From Candidatus Thioglobus autotrophicus (lineage in GTDB: Bacteria; Pseudomonadota; Gammaproteobacteria; PS1; Pseudothioglobaceae): a stretch of 64,000 nucleotides of DNA. The translations under genes and the position numbers were made by a program. Where the stretch lies: assembly GCA_022448455.1 (NCBI GenBank), contig JAKUUR010000006.1, positions 1 through 64,000 on the forward strand, given 5' to 3'. Below, piece by piece: positions 53,246 through 62,115 of the stretch; position 1 is the stretch's first letter, and the number at the start of each line of letters is the position of its first letter. The notes below the pieces were generated by a model, which was not told the DNA's origin, searched no databases, and worked only from the letters and a program-made list of their open reading frames with translations.

Positions 53246-53274
53246 TTGTATTTTCAGTCAAAATTGACTATATT
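53246..53274 (+). promoter_or_regulatory. Promoter upstream of yccA
   Basis: TTGTAT (53246-53251) and TATATT (53269-53274) are separated by 17 bases. An inverted repeat with arms AGTCAA and TTGACT around AA lies in the spacer and overlaps the divergent murD promoter region. Confidence 0.5.
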
Positions 53275-53300
53275 TTACACTTTTACTTAACTTTAAGATT

Positions 53301-53960
53301 ATGCGCACAAACGTTCAAACAACAACAAATACGATTGTTATCAATCGTATACTGAGAAACACATATCAGCTACTTTCAGCAACACTACTTTTTAGTGGCC
53401 TGATGGCATTCTTATCAATGTCTCTTAATTTTCCTTACTTAGGGATATGGATTACCTTGGGTGGCTATTTTGGTCTCTTATTCATAGTAACAAAACTAAG
53501 GAACTCAGCAGCTGGAATAATAGCGGTTTTTGCCCTAACCGGTTTTATGGGCTTAACCTTGGGTCCCATTATTGGAATCTATACAACGGCTTTTTCAAAT
53601 GGCACTGAGTTAGTGGCAATGGCAATGACGGGAACAGCTTCTATCTTTTTGACACTGTCTTTCTATGCGCTTTATTCGCAGAAAGATTTTAGCTTTATGT
53701 CTGGCTTTTTGACTGCAGGCATTGTGGTTGCATTTTTGGCAGGTATTGCTGCTTACTTTTTCCAGATACCAACCTTAGCGTTGACAGTGTCTGCAGCATT
53801 TATTTTGTTAATGAGTGGTTTGATATTGTTCGAAACAAGCAATATTATTCGTGGTGGAGAAACGAATTACATCATGGCAACCGTCACTCTATATATTTCT
53901 ATTTACAACTTGTTCTTAAGCCTGCTTCACCTTTTGGGTGTTTTTTCAGGCGATGACTAG
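53301..53960 (+). CDS. yccA: Bax inhibitor-1/YccA-family membrane protein
   Basis: This 219-residue protein has seven hydrophobic segments after a 20-residue polar start. Family signatures include ILRNTYQLLSATLLFSGLMAFLS and GFMGLTLGPIIGIY. ALTVSAAFILLMSGLILFETSNIIRGGETNYIMATVTLYISIYNLFLSLLHLLG at the C-terminus carries the Asp/Glu-containing BI-1 motif. E. coli YccA inhibits FtsH-dependent SecY breakdown; the role here is inferred from family. The stop overlaps the rppH start. Confidence 0.93.
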   Translation: MRTNVQTTTNTIVINRILRNTYQLLSATLLFSGLMAFLSMSLNFPYLGIWITLGGYFGLLFIVTKLRNSAAGIIAVFALTGFMGLTLGPIIGIYTTAFSNGTELVAMAMTGTASIFLTLSFYALYSQKDFSFMSGFLTAGIVVAFLAGIAAYFFQIPTLALTVSAAFILLMSGLILFETSNIIRGGETNYIMATVTLYISIYNLFLSLLHLLGVFSGDD

Positions 53961-54493
53961 TGATAGATAGTGAAGGTTATCGCGCTAATATTGGCATTGT
54001 AATTACAAACGAAAAAAAACAAATCCTTTTAGCAAAGCGATACAAACAAGATGCTTGGCAACTTCCTCAGGGCGGGATCGACAAGGACGAAACTGAATTA
54101 GAGGCACTTTATAGAGAACTTGAGGAGGAGGTTGGGCTTGCACCCGAGCAGGTCAGTTTACTTGCCAAAACCCCAAAATGGCTGCGCTACGAATTGCCCA
54201 TGGAACATATAAGGCGTAAACAAAAACCGACCTGTATTGGTCAAAAACAGGTCTGGTATTTGTTAAAGCTAGTTTCTAGCGACACTGATATTTCCCTTAA
54301 TTTACATAATAAGGTGGAGTTCGATGACTGGAAATGGGTTGATTACTGGAACCCTGTTGATGAAGTAATCAACTTTAAAAAAGAGGTTTACGAAGACATG
54401 CTCAAAGCCTTGGCACCTGTTCTGTTTGAGAATGAACATAGCATTCCATCAAAACTCTCTCGACCTTTGCAGTTCAGTGCAATCGAACTATAA
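53960..54493 (+). CDS. rppH: RNA pyrophosphohydrolase RppH
   Basis: RppH removes pyrophosphate from 5' ends of mRNA to start RNase E-dependent decay. The 177-residue Nudix protein starts at a GTG that shares a base with the yccA stop. The Nudix box is GGIDKDETELEALYRELEEEVGL (about 38-60), followed by KTPKWLRYELP and GQKQVWYLLKL as in RppH. Its 3' end overlaps the convergent GntR gene by 6 bases. No own promoter is evident, so cotranscription with yccA is likely. Confidence 0.94.
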   Translation: MIDSEGYRANIGIVITNEKKQILLAKRYKQDAWQLPQGGIDKDETELEALYRELEEEVGLAPEQVSLLAKTPKWLRYELPMEHIRRKQKPTCIGQKQVWYLLKLVSSDTDISLNLHNKVEFDDWKWVDYWNPVDEVINFKKEVYEDMLKALAPVLFENEHSIPSKLSRPLQFSAIEL

Positions 54494-55183
54494 TTGAGAT
54501 AGACTCTTTTTAATAATCTCTACTGGTGTCAAAATATGGTCTTCAATAAGTCTAGTAGCACCTTCAGTATCCCGACTAAGCGCTAAATTTAGCAACTCTG
54601 TATGCTCTTTTTGGTTAATGCCTAGAGTCTCGGTGTTGGAAATATTTTCCTTTAGCCAAAGGTTGCGATATCGGGTAGATTTTTCGTAAAGAGAATGTCT
54701 TATCTGAAGAAGCCTTGGAGACATGCAACCCGCCACCAATGATTTATGGAATGCTGAATGCCGATTCTGCCACTCTTCCATGTCGATGTGTTCGGATTCG
54801 CTATATTTATTTAAACGATGCGAAGCGGCGAGAGCATTTGCCTCCCAATGATCGTCACCTTTTTGAAAAGCCATCTCAATGCAAAGCGACTCTATTTTTG
54901 CTCTAGCCTGGTATATGTCTGTCAAATCATCAATAGAGATATCACTCACATAGAAACCCCTTTGATTCTCAGATATCACCAAATCCTTTGCGATTAGTTG
55001 AGAAAGCGCTTCTCGTAGAGGGCTTGTACCAACATTGTAGCGCTCTTTGAGAGTTCTAATATGTAGCTTCTCTCTTGGCATATAGTTGCCTTGGAGAATG
55101 TCATTGGTCAATGAATCCAGTATCTGAGCGGCTGTATTTTGCTTGGAATTATTCACAGAATAGATTACCTTTGACAGTGTCAA
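54488..55183 (-). CDS. GntR-family regulator with FCD domain (CsiR-like)
   Basis: This 231-residue protein has an N-terminal winged helix (LTNDILQGNYMPREKLHIRTLKERYNVGTSPLREALSQLIAKDLV, about 24-70) and a C-terminal FCD ligand domain with YQARAKIESLCIEMAF and NRHSAFHKSLVAG. QKEHTELLNLALSRDTEGATRLIEDHI provides typical metal-His positions. FCD-type regulators sense small organic acids. It is divergent from csiD and resembles CsiR/GlaR, which represses the csiD-lhgO operon until glutarate binds. Candidate operators occupy the shared 118-base region. Confidence 0.9.
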   Translation of the reverse strand: MTLSKVIYSVNNSKQNTAAQILDSLTNDILQGNYMPREKLHIRTLKERYNVGTSPLREALSQLIAKDLVISENQRGFYVSDISIDDLTDIYQARAKIESLCIEMAFQKGDDHWEANALAASHRLNKYSESEHIDMEEWQNRHSAFHKSLVAGCMSPRLLQIRHSLYEKSTRYRNLWLKENISNTETLGINQKEHTELLNLALSRDTEGATRLIEDHILTPVEIIKKSLSQL

Positions 55184-55199
55184 TCATTTCCCAAATATT

Positions 55200-55257
55200 A
55201 ACTACATTTATCACAAAATAAAAACATTATAATTTGAATTTTGCAATAAATGTAGTT
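55200..55257. promoter_or_regulatory. Inverted repeat with 12-base arms in the gntR-csiD region
   Basis: AACTACATTTAT (55200-55211) and ATAAATGTAGTT (55246-55257) are exact reverse complements, 34 bases apart centre gap. The right arm ends at the csiD -10 box. They may be paired binding sites that allow looping. Confidence 0.55.
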
Positions 55258-55262
55258 ATAAT
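55234..55262 (+). promoter_or_regulatory. Promoter of csiD-lhgO
   Basis: TTGAAT (55234-55239) and TATAAT (55257-55262) are 17 bases apart. The predicted start is near 55269. Confidence 0.65.
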
Positions 55263-55267
55263 TTAAA

Positions 55268-55279
55268 AATGTCGACATT
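55268..55279. promoter_or_regulatory. GntR-type operator palindrome at the csiD start point
   Basis: AATGTCGACATT is a perfect 12-base palindrome covering the predicted +1 of csiD. TGTC/GACA cores are common for FadR-subfamily GntR proteins. Confidence 0.55.
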
Positions 55280-55301
55280 ATATAAAAGATAGATTTAAAT
55301 T

Positions 55302-56270
55302 ATGACCTCAACAAATAACTTAAGCATTGGCTTCAAGGTAAGCCAACACAAAAAAAATCAAAGACTTCAGGTAATTACACTGTCCCAAAAAACAGTCAAA
55401 ACATTTTCTGAAAAAATTAGTCAATATAACGTTCAGTCAATCGAATACAAACCCTTTCTTAGGTTTTATATTGCAAATAGCCTCAATCAGGCAACAAAAA
55501 ACACACTCGGAAATTATTTATTAAAAACAATCAAGGATCGTTCTACTGGTGCAGTGATACTTGAATGCGAATCGATGGATGATCCATCAATAAACGGTAT
55601 TGATTTTATTGACTTCAATATTCTCCTATCAACGGCAATTTCTCATCTCATTGGTGTTCCCAATCTTGATTCAATGTCCGGCAAATTTTATGCAAGATTT
55701 AGTGTCACGAATGAAGACAACAGTGATAGTTATCTTCGCCAAGCTCATCGCAGAATGGAGCTTCACAATGACGGCACTTACGTTAAAGAACTTACCGATT
55801 GGGTGATCATGCAAAAGATTCTTGAAGTGAATGTTGAGGGAGGTGATTCTCTCCTACTCCATGTTGATGACTGGCAAGATTTAGACAAATTTTATCAACA
55901 CCCTTTAGCCAAAGAAAATCTACAATGGGGCTCACCAGCGAGCAAAAATGTCGGCTATAAGACCTATCACCCTATTTTTCTTGACGAGCAAGTTGAAGGT
56001 CAACCACGAATGTCTTTCATTGATCAATTTGTAGAGCCATTAAACATGGATCAGGGTCTATATTTGTATGAAATGGGTGAGTCACTTGAAAGTGAAGCTA
56101 ACACCTTTAATGTTAAATTGCTAGAGGGAAGTATACTGATCATCAATAACTATATTTGGTTGCATGGTAGAGATAAGTTTATTGCCCACCAAAATCTTCA
56201 TCGAGAGCTTCTACGTCAGAGAGGTGTTTTTGTTGAAAATACTGGTTATGAAAACAACAAAAATGTGTAA
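55302..56270 (+). CDS. csiD: Glutarate 2-hydroxylase CsiD (GlaH)
   Basis: CsiD is a non-heme Fe(II)/2-oxoglutarate dioxygenase that hydroxylates glutarate to L-2-hydroxyglutarate. The 322-residue protein has the HxD part of the facial triad in RRMELHNDGTYV (about residue 160) and the distal His in NNYIWLHGRDKF (about 290). GKFYARFSV and LLLHVDDW match the CsiD family. lhgO follows 38 bases later. In lysine and cadaverine breakdown glutarate arises after 5-aminovalerate, which suits the polyamine context of this block. Confidence 0.92.
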   Translation: MTSTNNLSIGFKVSQHKKNQRLQVITLSQKTVKTFSEKISQYNVQSIEYKPFLRFYIANSLNQATKNTLGNYLLKTIKDRSTGAVILECESMDDPSINGIDFIDFNILLSTAISHLIGVPNLDSMSGKFYARFSVTNEDNSDSYLRQAHRRMELHNDGTYVKELTDWVIMQKILEVNVEGGDSLLLHVDDWQDLDKFYQHPLAKENLQWGSPASKNVGYKTYHPIFLDEQVEGQPRMSFIDQFVEPLNMDQGLYLYEMGESLESEANTFNVKLLEGSILIINNYIWLHGRDKFIAHQNLHRELLRQRGVFVENTGYENNKNV

Positions 56271-56308
56271 CCTTTGTTATTGTTTCTTTTAGAATCTGGA
56301 CTATCCAA

Positions 56309-57511
56309 ATGTACGACTACATAGTTATTGGTGGCGGAATTGTAGGAGTTTCAACCGCACTATCGCTCATTACAAAACACCCCGATAAACATATTCTTTT
56401 ATTGGAAAAAGAAAACTCCTTTGGTGACCATCAGACAGGCCATAACAGTGGCATTATACATGCCGGAGTCTACTACCAACCTGGCAGCCTAAAGGCCAAG
56501 TTTTGTAAGGAAGGCTTGAAAGAAACAATCAACTTTTGCACAACTCATCAGATCCCTTATAAGCAGTGCGGTAAGTTAATAGTAGCCACCTCTGATGAAG
56601 AGTTATCAGGTATGCATGACTTGTATCAGCGATGCAAAGAAAATGAAATTGAAGCTGAAATTCTAGACCAACAACAGCTTCTCGAAATCGAACCCAATGT
56701 TCAAGGAGTCGGCGCTATTTTGGTGAAATCATCTGGCATTGTGAATTACCGCATTGTTACCGAAAAAATGGCCGAACAATATGAAGCAATGGGCGGAGAG
56801 TACCTTCTCGACACCGAAATAATTAATCTCAAAGAGGACCTAAATGAAATTAAAGTTGTCTCTAAAAATGAAACCTTCGTTTCAAAGTATCTGGTCTGTT
56901 GTGCAGGCTTAATGGCAGACAGAATGGCCAACCTTCTTGATATTAAAACAAACTTTCAAATCATTCCATTTCGTGGTGAATACTTTAAATTACCAGAGAA
57001 ACACAATACACTTGTCAAACACTTAATCTATCCCATACCGAACCCTAAATTACCTTTCCTCGGCATACACCTAACCCGCATGATTGATGGCAGCATTACT
57101 GTTGGACCGAATGCCGTTATTGGATTTAAGCGAGAAGGATACGGTATTGTCAATTTCAGCTTAAAAGACACCATTGAAATGTTAAGTTTTAAAGGTTTTT
57201 ATAAAGTTATTAGGAGTCATTTCAAATCGGGAATGACTGAAATAATAAACTCAAAATATAAGCGAGGCTACCTAAAGCAAGTAAATAAATATAGCCCATC
57301 AATTAAACTTGAAGACCTTCAGCTATACCCTGCAGGTATCCGCGCTCAAGCGGTATTGGATGACGGTACCTTGGTACATGATTTCCTATTTGTTGAGAGT
57401 GAGCGCTCTATTCATGTCTGTAATGCCCCTTCTCCCGCAGCAACTTCGGCAATACCTATCGGCAGATATGTCACTGAAAAAGCAACAACGGCATTCAACA
57501 AGCTAGACTAA
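56309..57511 (+). CDS. lhgO: L-2-hydroxyglutarate dehydrogenase/oxidase LhgO
   Basis: This 400-residue FAD enzyme oxidises L-2-hydroxyglutarate to 2-oxoglutarate and feeds electrons to the quinone pool. The FAD-binding start is YIVIGGGIVGVSTALSL (about 4-20). FGDHQTGHNSGIIHAGVYYQPGSLKAKFCKEG (about 38-70), SSGIVNYR and the C-terminal VCNAPSPAATSAIPIG are LhgO/LhgD hallmarks. It completes the glutarate route begun by CsiD. Its stop overlaps the convergent amidotransferase by 4 bases. Confidence 0.94.
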   Translation: MYDYIVIGGGIVGVSTALSLITKHPDKHILLLEKENSFGDHQTGHNSGIIHAGVYYQPGSLKAKFCKEGLKETINFCTTHQIPYKQCGKLIVATSDEELSGMHDLYQRCKENEIEAEILDQQQLLEIEPNVQGVGAILVKSSGIVNYRIVTEKMAEQYEAMGGEYLLDTEIINLKEDLNEIKVVSKNETFVSKYLVCCAGLMADRMANLLDIKTNFQIIPFRGEYFKLPEKHNTLVKHLIYPIPNPKLPFLGIHLTRMIDGSITVGPNAVIGFKREGYGIVNFSLKDTIEMLSFKGFYKVIRSHFKSGMTEIINSKYKRGYLKQVNKYSPSIKLEDLQLYPAGIRAQAVLDDGTLVHDFLFVESERSIHVCNAPSPAATSAIPIGRYVTEKATTAFNKLD

Positions 57512-58221
57512 TTTAAGAAAAAACGTCGAATAGTCTCAGCGAAGTGATTTGATTGAACAAGACCTGGATTATCTTCAAGTCCAACCATTGCTCGGTCGAC
57601 AAACTCTTTTGGAATAGTTACATCTCTTCTAGCGTTTAGAAGGTCCTTAGTAAAATCAACCAAAAATTCTGGATGCGCTTGCATAGTCAAAACCTTATCT
57701 TTAATATAAAACCCGGCATACTCGCAAAAATCAGAGCGTGCATAGACGACAGCACCCCGAGGAAGGCTTGTTACTTGATCTTGATGGCAAATATTTAAAG
57801 TAATTTCTTCTGCCAAATTACCCATATATCCAGATTTATTGTCAATTTGATAGGTATGCAGTCCCAAACCCCAACCCTTCTTTGATTTCTCAACATCACC
57901 ACCGAGCGCTTGTGCAATCAATTGATGACCAAAACAGACACCTAAAATAGGTAAACCAGCATCGTAGATATCATTAATCAATTGGCTAATTGTTTTCATC
58001 CATGGTAACTCTTCATAAACACCATGTGGTGAACCCGTAATAATCCAACCATCACACTCAAGATGATCGTCAGGAAATTCATCGTCAAGAATATTAAAAG
58101 TTTTGAATTCAAATATTTTCTCTTCAGAATTAATCAAAGCAACCAACATTTCTGCATAGGTACCATACTGATTGACCAAATCTTCTGGCGCCCTTCCGAC
58201 TAGCAGTATTCCTATTCTCAT
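57508..58221 (-). CDS. Class I glutamine amidotransferase-like hydrolase (PuuD-like role)
   Basis: This 237-residue GATase-1 protein has its nucleophile in LGVCFGHQLIAQALGG (Cys about 96) and His/Glu in MQAHPEFLVD (about 181-183). No synthetase domain is attached. Its place at the end of the agmatinase-puuB-aminotransferase run suggests hydrolysis of gamma-glutamyl-GABA (or the cadaverine analogue). True E. coli PuuD belongs to the C26 peptidase branch, so this would be a functional counterpart rather than an orthologue. It resembles the island protein at 44121. Confidence 0.82.
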   Translation of the reverse strand: MRIGILLVGRAPEDLVNQYGTYAEMLVALINSEEKIFEFKTFNILDDEFPDDHLECDGWIITGSPHGVYEELPWMKTISQLINDIYDAGLPILGVCFGHQLIAQALGGDVEKSKKGWGLGLHTYQIDNKSGYMGNLAEEITLNICHQDQVTSLPRGAVVYARSDFCEYAGFYIKDKVLTMQAHPEFLVDFTKDLLNARRDVTIPKEFVDRAMVGLEDNPGLVQSNHFAETIRRFFLN

Positions 58222-58242
58222 TCTATATTCAGTATTAAATTA

Positions 58243-59205
58243 TTACTTTGCCTTCATTTTTTGCTTTGCACGGATTACTAAATAATCATGAGCAATGGTT
58301 GCTGCAGCAATAGCTGTGATTTCAGCATGGTCATAAGCAGGAGCCACCTCAACAACATCTGCTCCAACAAAATTTAAACTCTCTAGTCCCCTGATAATAG
58401 CCAGGGCTTGTGCAGAGGTTAGGCCACCAGCCACCGGTGTACCAGTTCCGGGAGCATATGCAGGGTCAAGACCATCTATATCAAAAGTTAGATAAGCTGG
58501 TCGATCTTTGACAACTTCAATTATTTTTTTAATAACCTTATCAACACCATTCTTGTGAACCCACGGGGCGTCAAGAATAGTGACACCCTTGGTGTTGCTA
58601 TTATGTGTTCTGATACCAATTTGAATAGTATGTTTAGTATCTATCAGATTTTCTTTTATAGCTCTAGAAAACATAGTACCATGATCTAATCGACCATCTT
58701 CATCAGGCCAAGTATCTGTATGTGCATCAAAATGAACAAGTGCTATCGGTCCAAACTTTTCAGCGTGAGCACGTAAAAGAGGATAAGTAATAAAATGATC
58801 GCCACCAAAAGTCAGCATCTCTGTTCCAGAATCCAAAATAGTCTTAGCATGTGCTTCAATTTGAGAAACGACATTACTATGAAAGCCATAATCCAGTTCA
58901 CAGTCACCGTAATCAGTAACCGCTAAAGTCTTGAAAGGGTCAATACCATCAGGATACGACAACAGCTCAGCAAGCTGAACAGATGCCTCTCTTATCGCTT
59001 TAGGCCCAAATCGTGCTCCTGGTCGAAAACTCGTTGCGGCATCAAAAGGAATACCACTGACCGTGATATCGACACCTTCTAAGTTCTTGGTGTATTTGCG
59101 TCTTAAAAAACTAAGAGCGCCACCATAAGTCATCTCACCATCTCTACCATAGAGAGTGTTTTTAGTAAACGCCTGGTCTGTAGTTACATCCTTAAAATCG
59201 CTCAT
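58243..59205 (-). CDS. speB: Agmatinase SpeB
   Basis: Agmatinase hydrolyses agmatine to putrescine and urea with two Mn2+. The 320-residue ureohydrolase has the metal motifs LTFGGDHFITYPLL (about 134-147), LVHFDAHTDTWPD (about 158-170) and YLTFDIDGLDPAYAPGTGTPVAGGLT (about 237-262). SFRPGARFGPKAIREAS near the N-terminus fits agmatinase more than arginase, though guanidinobutyrase cannot be excluded. It supplies putrescine to the Puu enzymes around it. Confidence 0.92.
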   Translation of the reverse strand: MSDFKDVTTDQAFTKNTLYGRDGEMTYGGALSFLRRKYTKNLEGVDITVSGIPFDAATSFRPGARFGPKAIREASVQLAELLSYPDGIDPFKTLAVTDYGDCELDYGFHSNVVSQIEAHAKTILDSGTEMLTFGGDHFITYPLLRAHAEKFGPIALVHFDAHTDTWPDEDGRLDHGTMFSRAIKENLIDTKHTIQIGIRTHNSNTKGVTILDAPWVHKNGVDKVIKKIIEVVKDRPAYLTFDIDGLDPAYAPGTGTPVAGGLTSAQALAIIRGLESLNFVGADVVEVAPAYDHAEITAIAAATIAHDYLVIRAKQKMKAK

Positions 59206-59276
59206 TAACTTTGGTCTTTGTTATGAAAATTTTGGTAATAGCAGTCTTCATTATATTAGATTTTCTTCCTCGTTAA

Positions 59277-60545
59277 CTATAGGCGGTCAAGCAGAGCGTG
59301 ATAAAACATTCCGACCTTCATGGTAGGATTTCGTAGAAACCTGCCACCAGGAAAGCTCTGCATTGGAATATTAGCCATTGTGTCAAATATCTCTCCATCA
59401 CCAGTAATCTTCTCAGTAATTACCTTTCCAGCATAGCTTGCTAGGGCCACACCCTGTCCTGAATAGCCCTGTGCACTCAACACCTTTCCTTTATTCATTT
59501 CTTTAAAGAATGGCAACCTGTTCATTGTTATTGCCAGTTTACCACCCCAAGCATAGTCAATCTTAACGCCCCTTAAGAATGGATAAATCTTTTCAAGAGG
59601 CTTTGTAACAATGGGAATGATATTATTACTAAGTTCTTGTGAGTAATTTTCACCACCACCAAAAAGTAGACGCTTGTCGGCACTCAATCGAAAATAATTG
59701 ATAATGAACCTTGAATCGGCAAAAGCGATGTCTCTTGGATTAATCTTTGCAACAGTTTCATTATCTAGAGGTTTAGTGGCAACAATATAGTTGTTCATTG
59801 GCAAAATTTTTGAATTTAAGCGTCTCTCAAGATTGCCTAAATAGCCGTTACAGGCAAGTACCACACGCTGTGCTTTAACAGAACCCGCCTTGGTATTCAC
59901 TTTAACATGACTGTTAGACAATTCATAACCCGATACAGTACTATTTTCATAGATCTTTGCATTAGCCGATAGTGCTGCTTTTGCAATACCTAGTGCGTAA
60001 TTAAGTGGGTGACAATGAGCCTCACCTTTGTCATAGCTACCACCGAAATAGGTCTCAGAGCCTGTTACCTCTTTCATCTCATCGTCATTTAGATACTCAA
60101 TATCCTGGTAATCGTAATTCTGGTTCAAATGTTCGACATAGCGCCGAGAATCTTCACAAAATTTTTGCTTATGATTGGGGTGTGCGATACCTTTTTTATA
60201 GTCACACTGAATTTGATATTCATCCATCAAGCCCTTGGCATGATATTTAGCTTTCTCACCTATATCCCACAAAACGCGCGCATATTCTTTGCCTAGAGCT
60301 TTTTCGATATAAAACTGATCTCTGCGCATCCCTCCAGAAACTTGACCTCCGTTGGCACCAGACGCGCCGGATGCCAACTTATTTGCTTCGAGTAGTACTA
60401 CATTTAGGCCCTCTTTTGCCAAATAAAGAGCGCTCGATAGGCCAGTGTAGCCGCCACCAACAATGCAGACGTCTGCTTCAATATCTCCTGATAGTTGGGG
60501 CTGACTTATTTCTATATTACGGCTGACTTGGTAATAAGATTGCAC
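59277..60545 (-). CDS. puuB: Gamma-glutamylputrescine oxidoreductase PuuB
   Basis: This 422-residue DAO-family FAD enzyme oxidises the free amine end of gamma-glutamylputrescine to the aldehyde. The FAD-binding start ADVCIVGGGYTGLSSALYLAKEGLNVVLLEANKLASGASGANGGQVSGG (about 24-72) and the C-terminal LSAQGYSGQGVALASYAGKVI (about 363-383) are typical of PuuB/OrdL-type oxidases. It lies 14 bases after the class III aminotransferase on the same strand. Confidence 0.9.
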   Translation of the reverse strand: MQSYYQVSRNIEISQPQLSGDIEADVCIVGGGYTGLSSALYLAKEGLNVVLLEANKLASGASGANGGQVSGGMRRDQFYIEKALGKEYARVLWDIGEKAKYHAKGLMDEYQIQCDYKKGIAHPNHKQKFCEDSRRYVEHLNQNYDYQDIEYLNDDEMKEVTGSETYFGGSYDKGEAHCHPLNYALGIAKAALSANAKIYENSTVSGYELSNSHVKVNTKAGSVKAQRVVLACNGYLGNLERRLNSKILPMNNYIVATKPLDNETVAKINPRDIAFADSRFIINYFRLSADKRLLFGGGENYSQELSNNIIPIVTKPLEKIYPFLRGVKIDYAWGGKLAITMNRLPFFKEMNKGKVLSAQGYSGQGVALASYAGKVITEKITGDGEIFDTMANIPMQSFPGGRFLRNPTMKVGMFYHALLDRL

Positions 60546-60558
60546 GCGAAGGATTAAC

Positions 60559-61938
60559 CTACTTTATGGATTGAGCAGTCAAATCAAGACACTTCCATAC
60601 CTTTTCAATAATTTCATCTATATGATCGTTGGAACAGATTAATGGCGGCGCAATAACCATCTTGTTGACTATCGCCCTCATAACTAAGCCATTGTCATAG
60701 CAATAATCCTTACACCTTGTTACAACCTCTTTACTATTTTCGAAGCGCTTATAGTTATTTTTATCTTCGACTATTTCTAAGGACGCAAACATTCCAAGGC
60801 AACGAGCCTCACCCACTAATGGATGCTCTTCCAGAGCTTTCCATTTACTAGCTAGATAAGGAGCCGTATGGCTCTGTACTTGGTGCAAAATATTTGTTTC
60901 TTTCATCAATTCGAGATTAGCAATTCCTGCAGCCATACAGGTTGGATGACCAGAATAAGTATAACCATGAGCAAACTCCTGTCCAGCAGAGGTTAGAGTG
61001 TCCAAAAGTTCATCACACACAATGACTCCACCTACCGGGAGATAGCCTGAAGTCACCGCTTTTGCAAAAAGCATTAAGTCTGGCTTAATATCATAATAAT
61101 CAGTCCCAAACCACTCACCTGTCCTTCCAAATCCACAAATTACTTCATCAACAACCAACAAAATACCACGTTCTTTACAGATTCGACCTACTTCTGGCCA
61201 ATATGTTTTTGGGGGGATAATAACGCCACCTGCACCCTGTATAGGTTCGGCTATAAATGCTGCAACTCTATCCTCACCCAGTTCATCAATTTTATTTGCC
61301 AGACTTTGTGCAGCTTTTTTGCCAAACTCATCAGCATCAATCTTTTCACCAGCCTCAACGCATGCTTCAAAATAGTAGGGCTGATCTACGTGTTCAATGT
61401 CAGGTATGGGTAAACCTCCCTGAGCGTGCATCGTACTCATACCACCCAAGCTAGCACCGGCCATGGTGGATCCATGATAAGCATTTTTTCGACTAATTAT
61501 TACTGACTTAGACGGCTTACCTTTAGCGGCCCAGTAATGCCTTACAAGTCTAATCATAGTGTCATTTGCCTCAGAACCTGAACCTGTAAAATAGATCTTA
61601 TTCAATCCTTCAGGAGTTAAATCTGTAATCATTTCAGATAACTTGATAGCTGAAGGGTGACTTGTACCAAAAAAATTATTATAGTAAACAAGCTCTTTCA
61701 TCTGATTATTTACTGCGTTGATAATTGAGTTCTGACCGTAACCCATATTAACGCACCATAACCCTGACATACCGTCTAGTATTTTGTGGCCGTCACTATC
61801 ATAAATATAAACACCGTCTGCACGAGTAATAATGTGTGTTGCCGCTGGGTTCTTTGTGTAGGCAAAATCGCTAAATGATTGCATGTGATGTTTTGCATTG
61901 CGATTTTGAAGGTTTAAAGTATTGTCGGTCATAATCAT
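60559..61938 (-). CDS. spuC: Class III PLP aminotransferase (putrescine/SpuC-like)
   Basis: This 459-residue omega-aminotransferase has PLP-binding FTGSGSEANDTMIRLVRHY and KNAYHGSTMAGASLGGM. LLVVDEVICGFGRTGEWFG carries the Asp that binds the pyridine N, and the catalytic Lys lies in LMLFAKAVTSGYLPVGGVIV. It resembles putrescine- or spermidine-pyruvate aminotransferases (SpuC) found in Pseudomonas polyamine clusters. beta-Alanine or taurine aminotransferase is an alternative. It is divergent from puuA across 177 bases. Confidence 0.88.
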   Translation of the reverse strand: MIMTDNTLNLQNRNAKHHMQSFSDFAYTKNPAATHIITRADGVYIYDSDGHKILDGMSGLWCVNMGYGQNSIINAVNNQMKELVYYNNFFGTSHPSAIKLSEMITDLTPEGLNKIYFTGSGSEANDTMIRLVRHYWAAKGKPSKSVIISRKNAYHGSTMAGASLGGMSTMHAQGGLPIPDIEHVDQPYYFEACVEAGEKIDADEFGKKAAQSLANKIDELGEDRVAAFIAEPIQGAGGVIIPPKTYWPEVGRICKERGILLVVDEVICGFGRTGEWFGTDYYDIKPDLMLFAKAVTSGYLPVGGVIVCDELLDTLTSAGQEFAHGYTYSGHPTCMAAGIANLELMKETNILHQVQSHTAPYLASKWKALEEHPLVGEARCLGMFASLEIVEDKNNYKRFENSKEVVTRCKDYCYDNGLVMRAIVNKMVIAPPLICSNDHIDEIIEKVWKCLDLTAQSIK

Positions 61939-62003
61939 TCCTTATATAAAACAGTATAAATAATCTTCAACGAATTAGATTGCCACAAATAATTCAGTGG
62001 TAT

Positions 62004-62031
62004 AGTGTAATCCATTTTTGCTTTTTGACAA
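62004..62031 (-). promoter_or_regulatory. Possible promoter of the spuC-puuB-speB run
   Basis: On the minus strand TTGTCA (62026-62031) and TACACT (62004-62009) are 16 bases apart, about 70 bases before the spuC start. The rest of the 177-base divergent region is AT-rich with no clear operator. Confidence 0.35.
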
Positions 62032-62115
62032 TAATTTATTCAATATAATCCGTTCAAGAATTTTAATGCGTTTTAGTAATAACAAACAAAATAAATGGTT
62101 GGTGAAAGTTAATCA

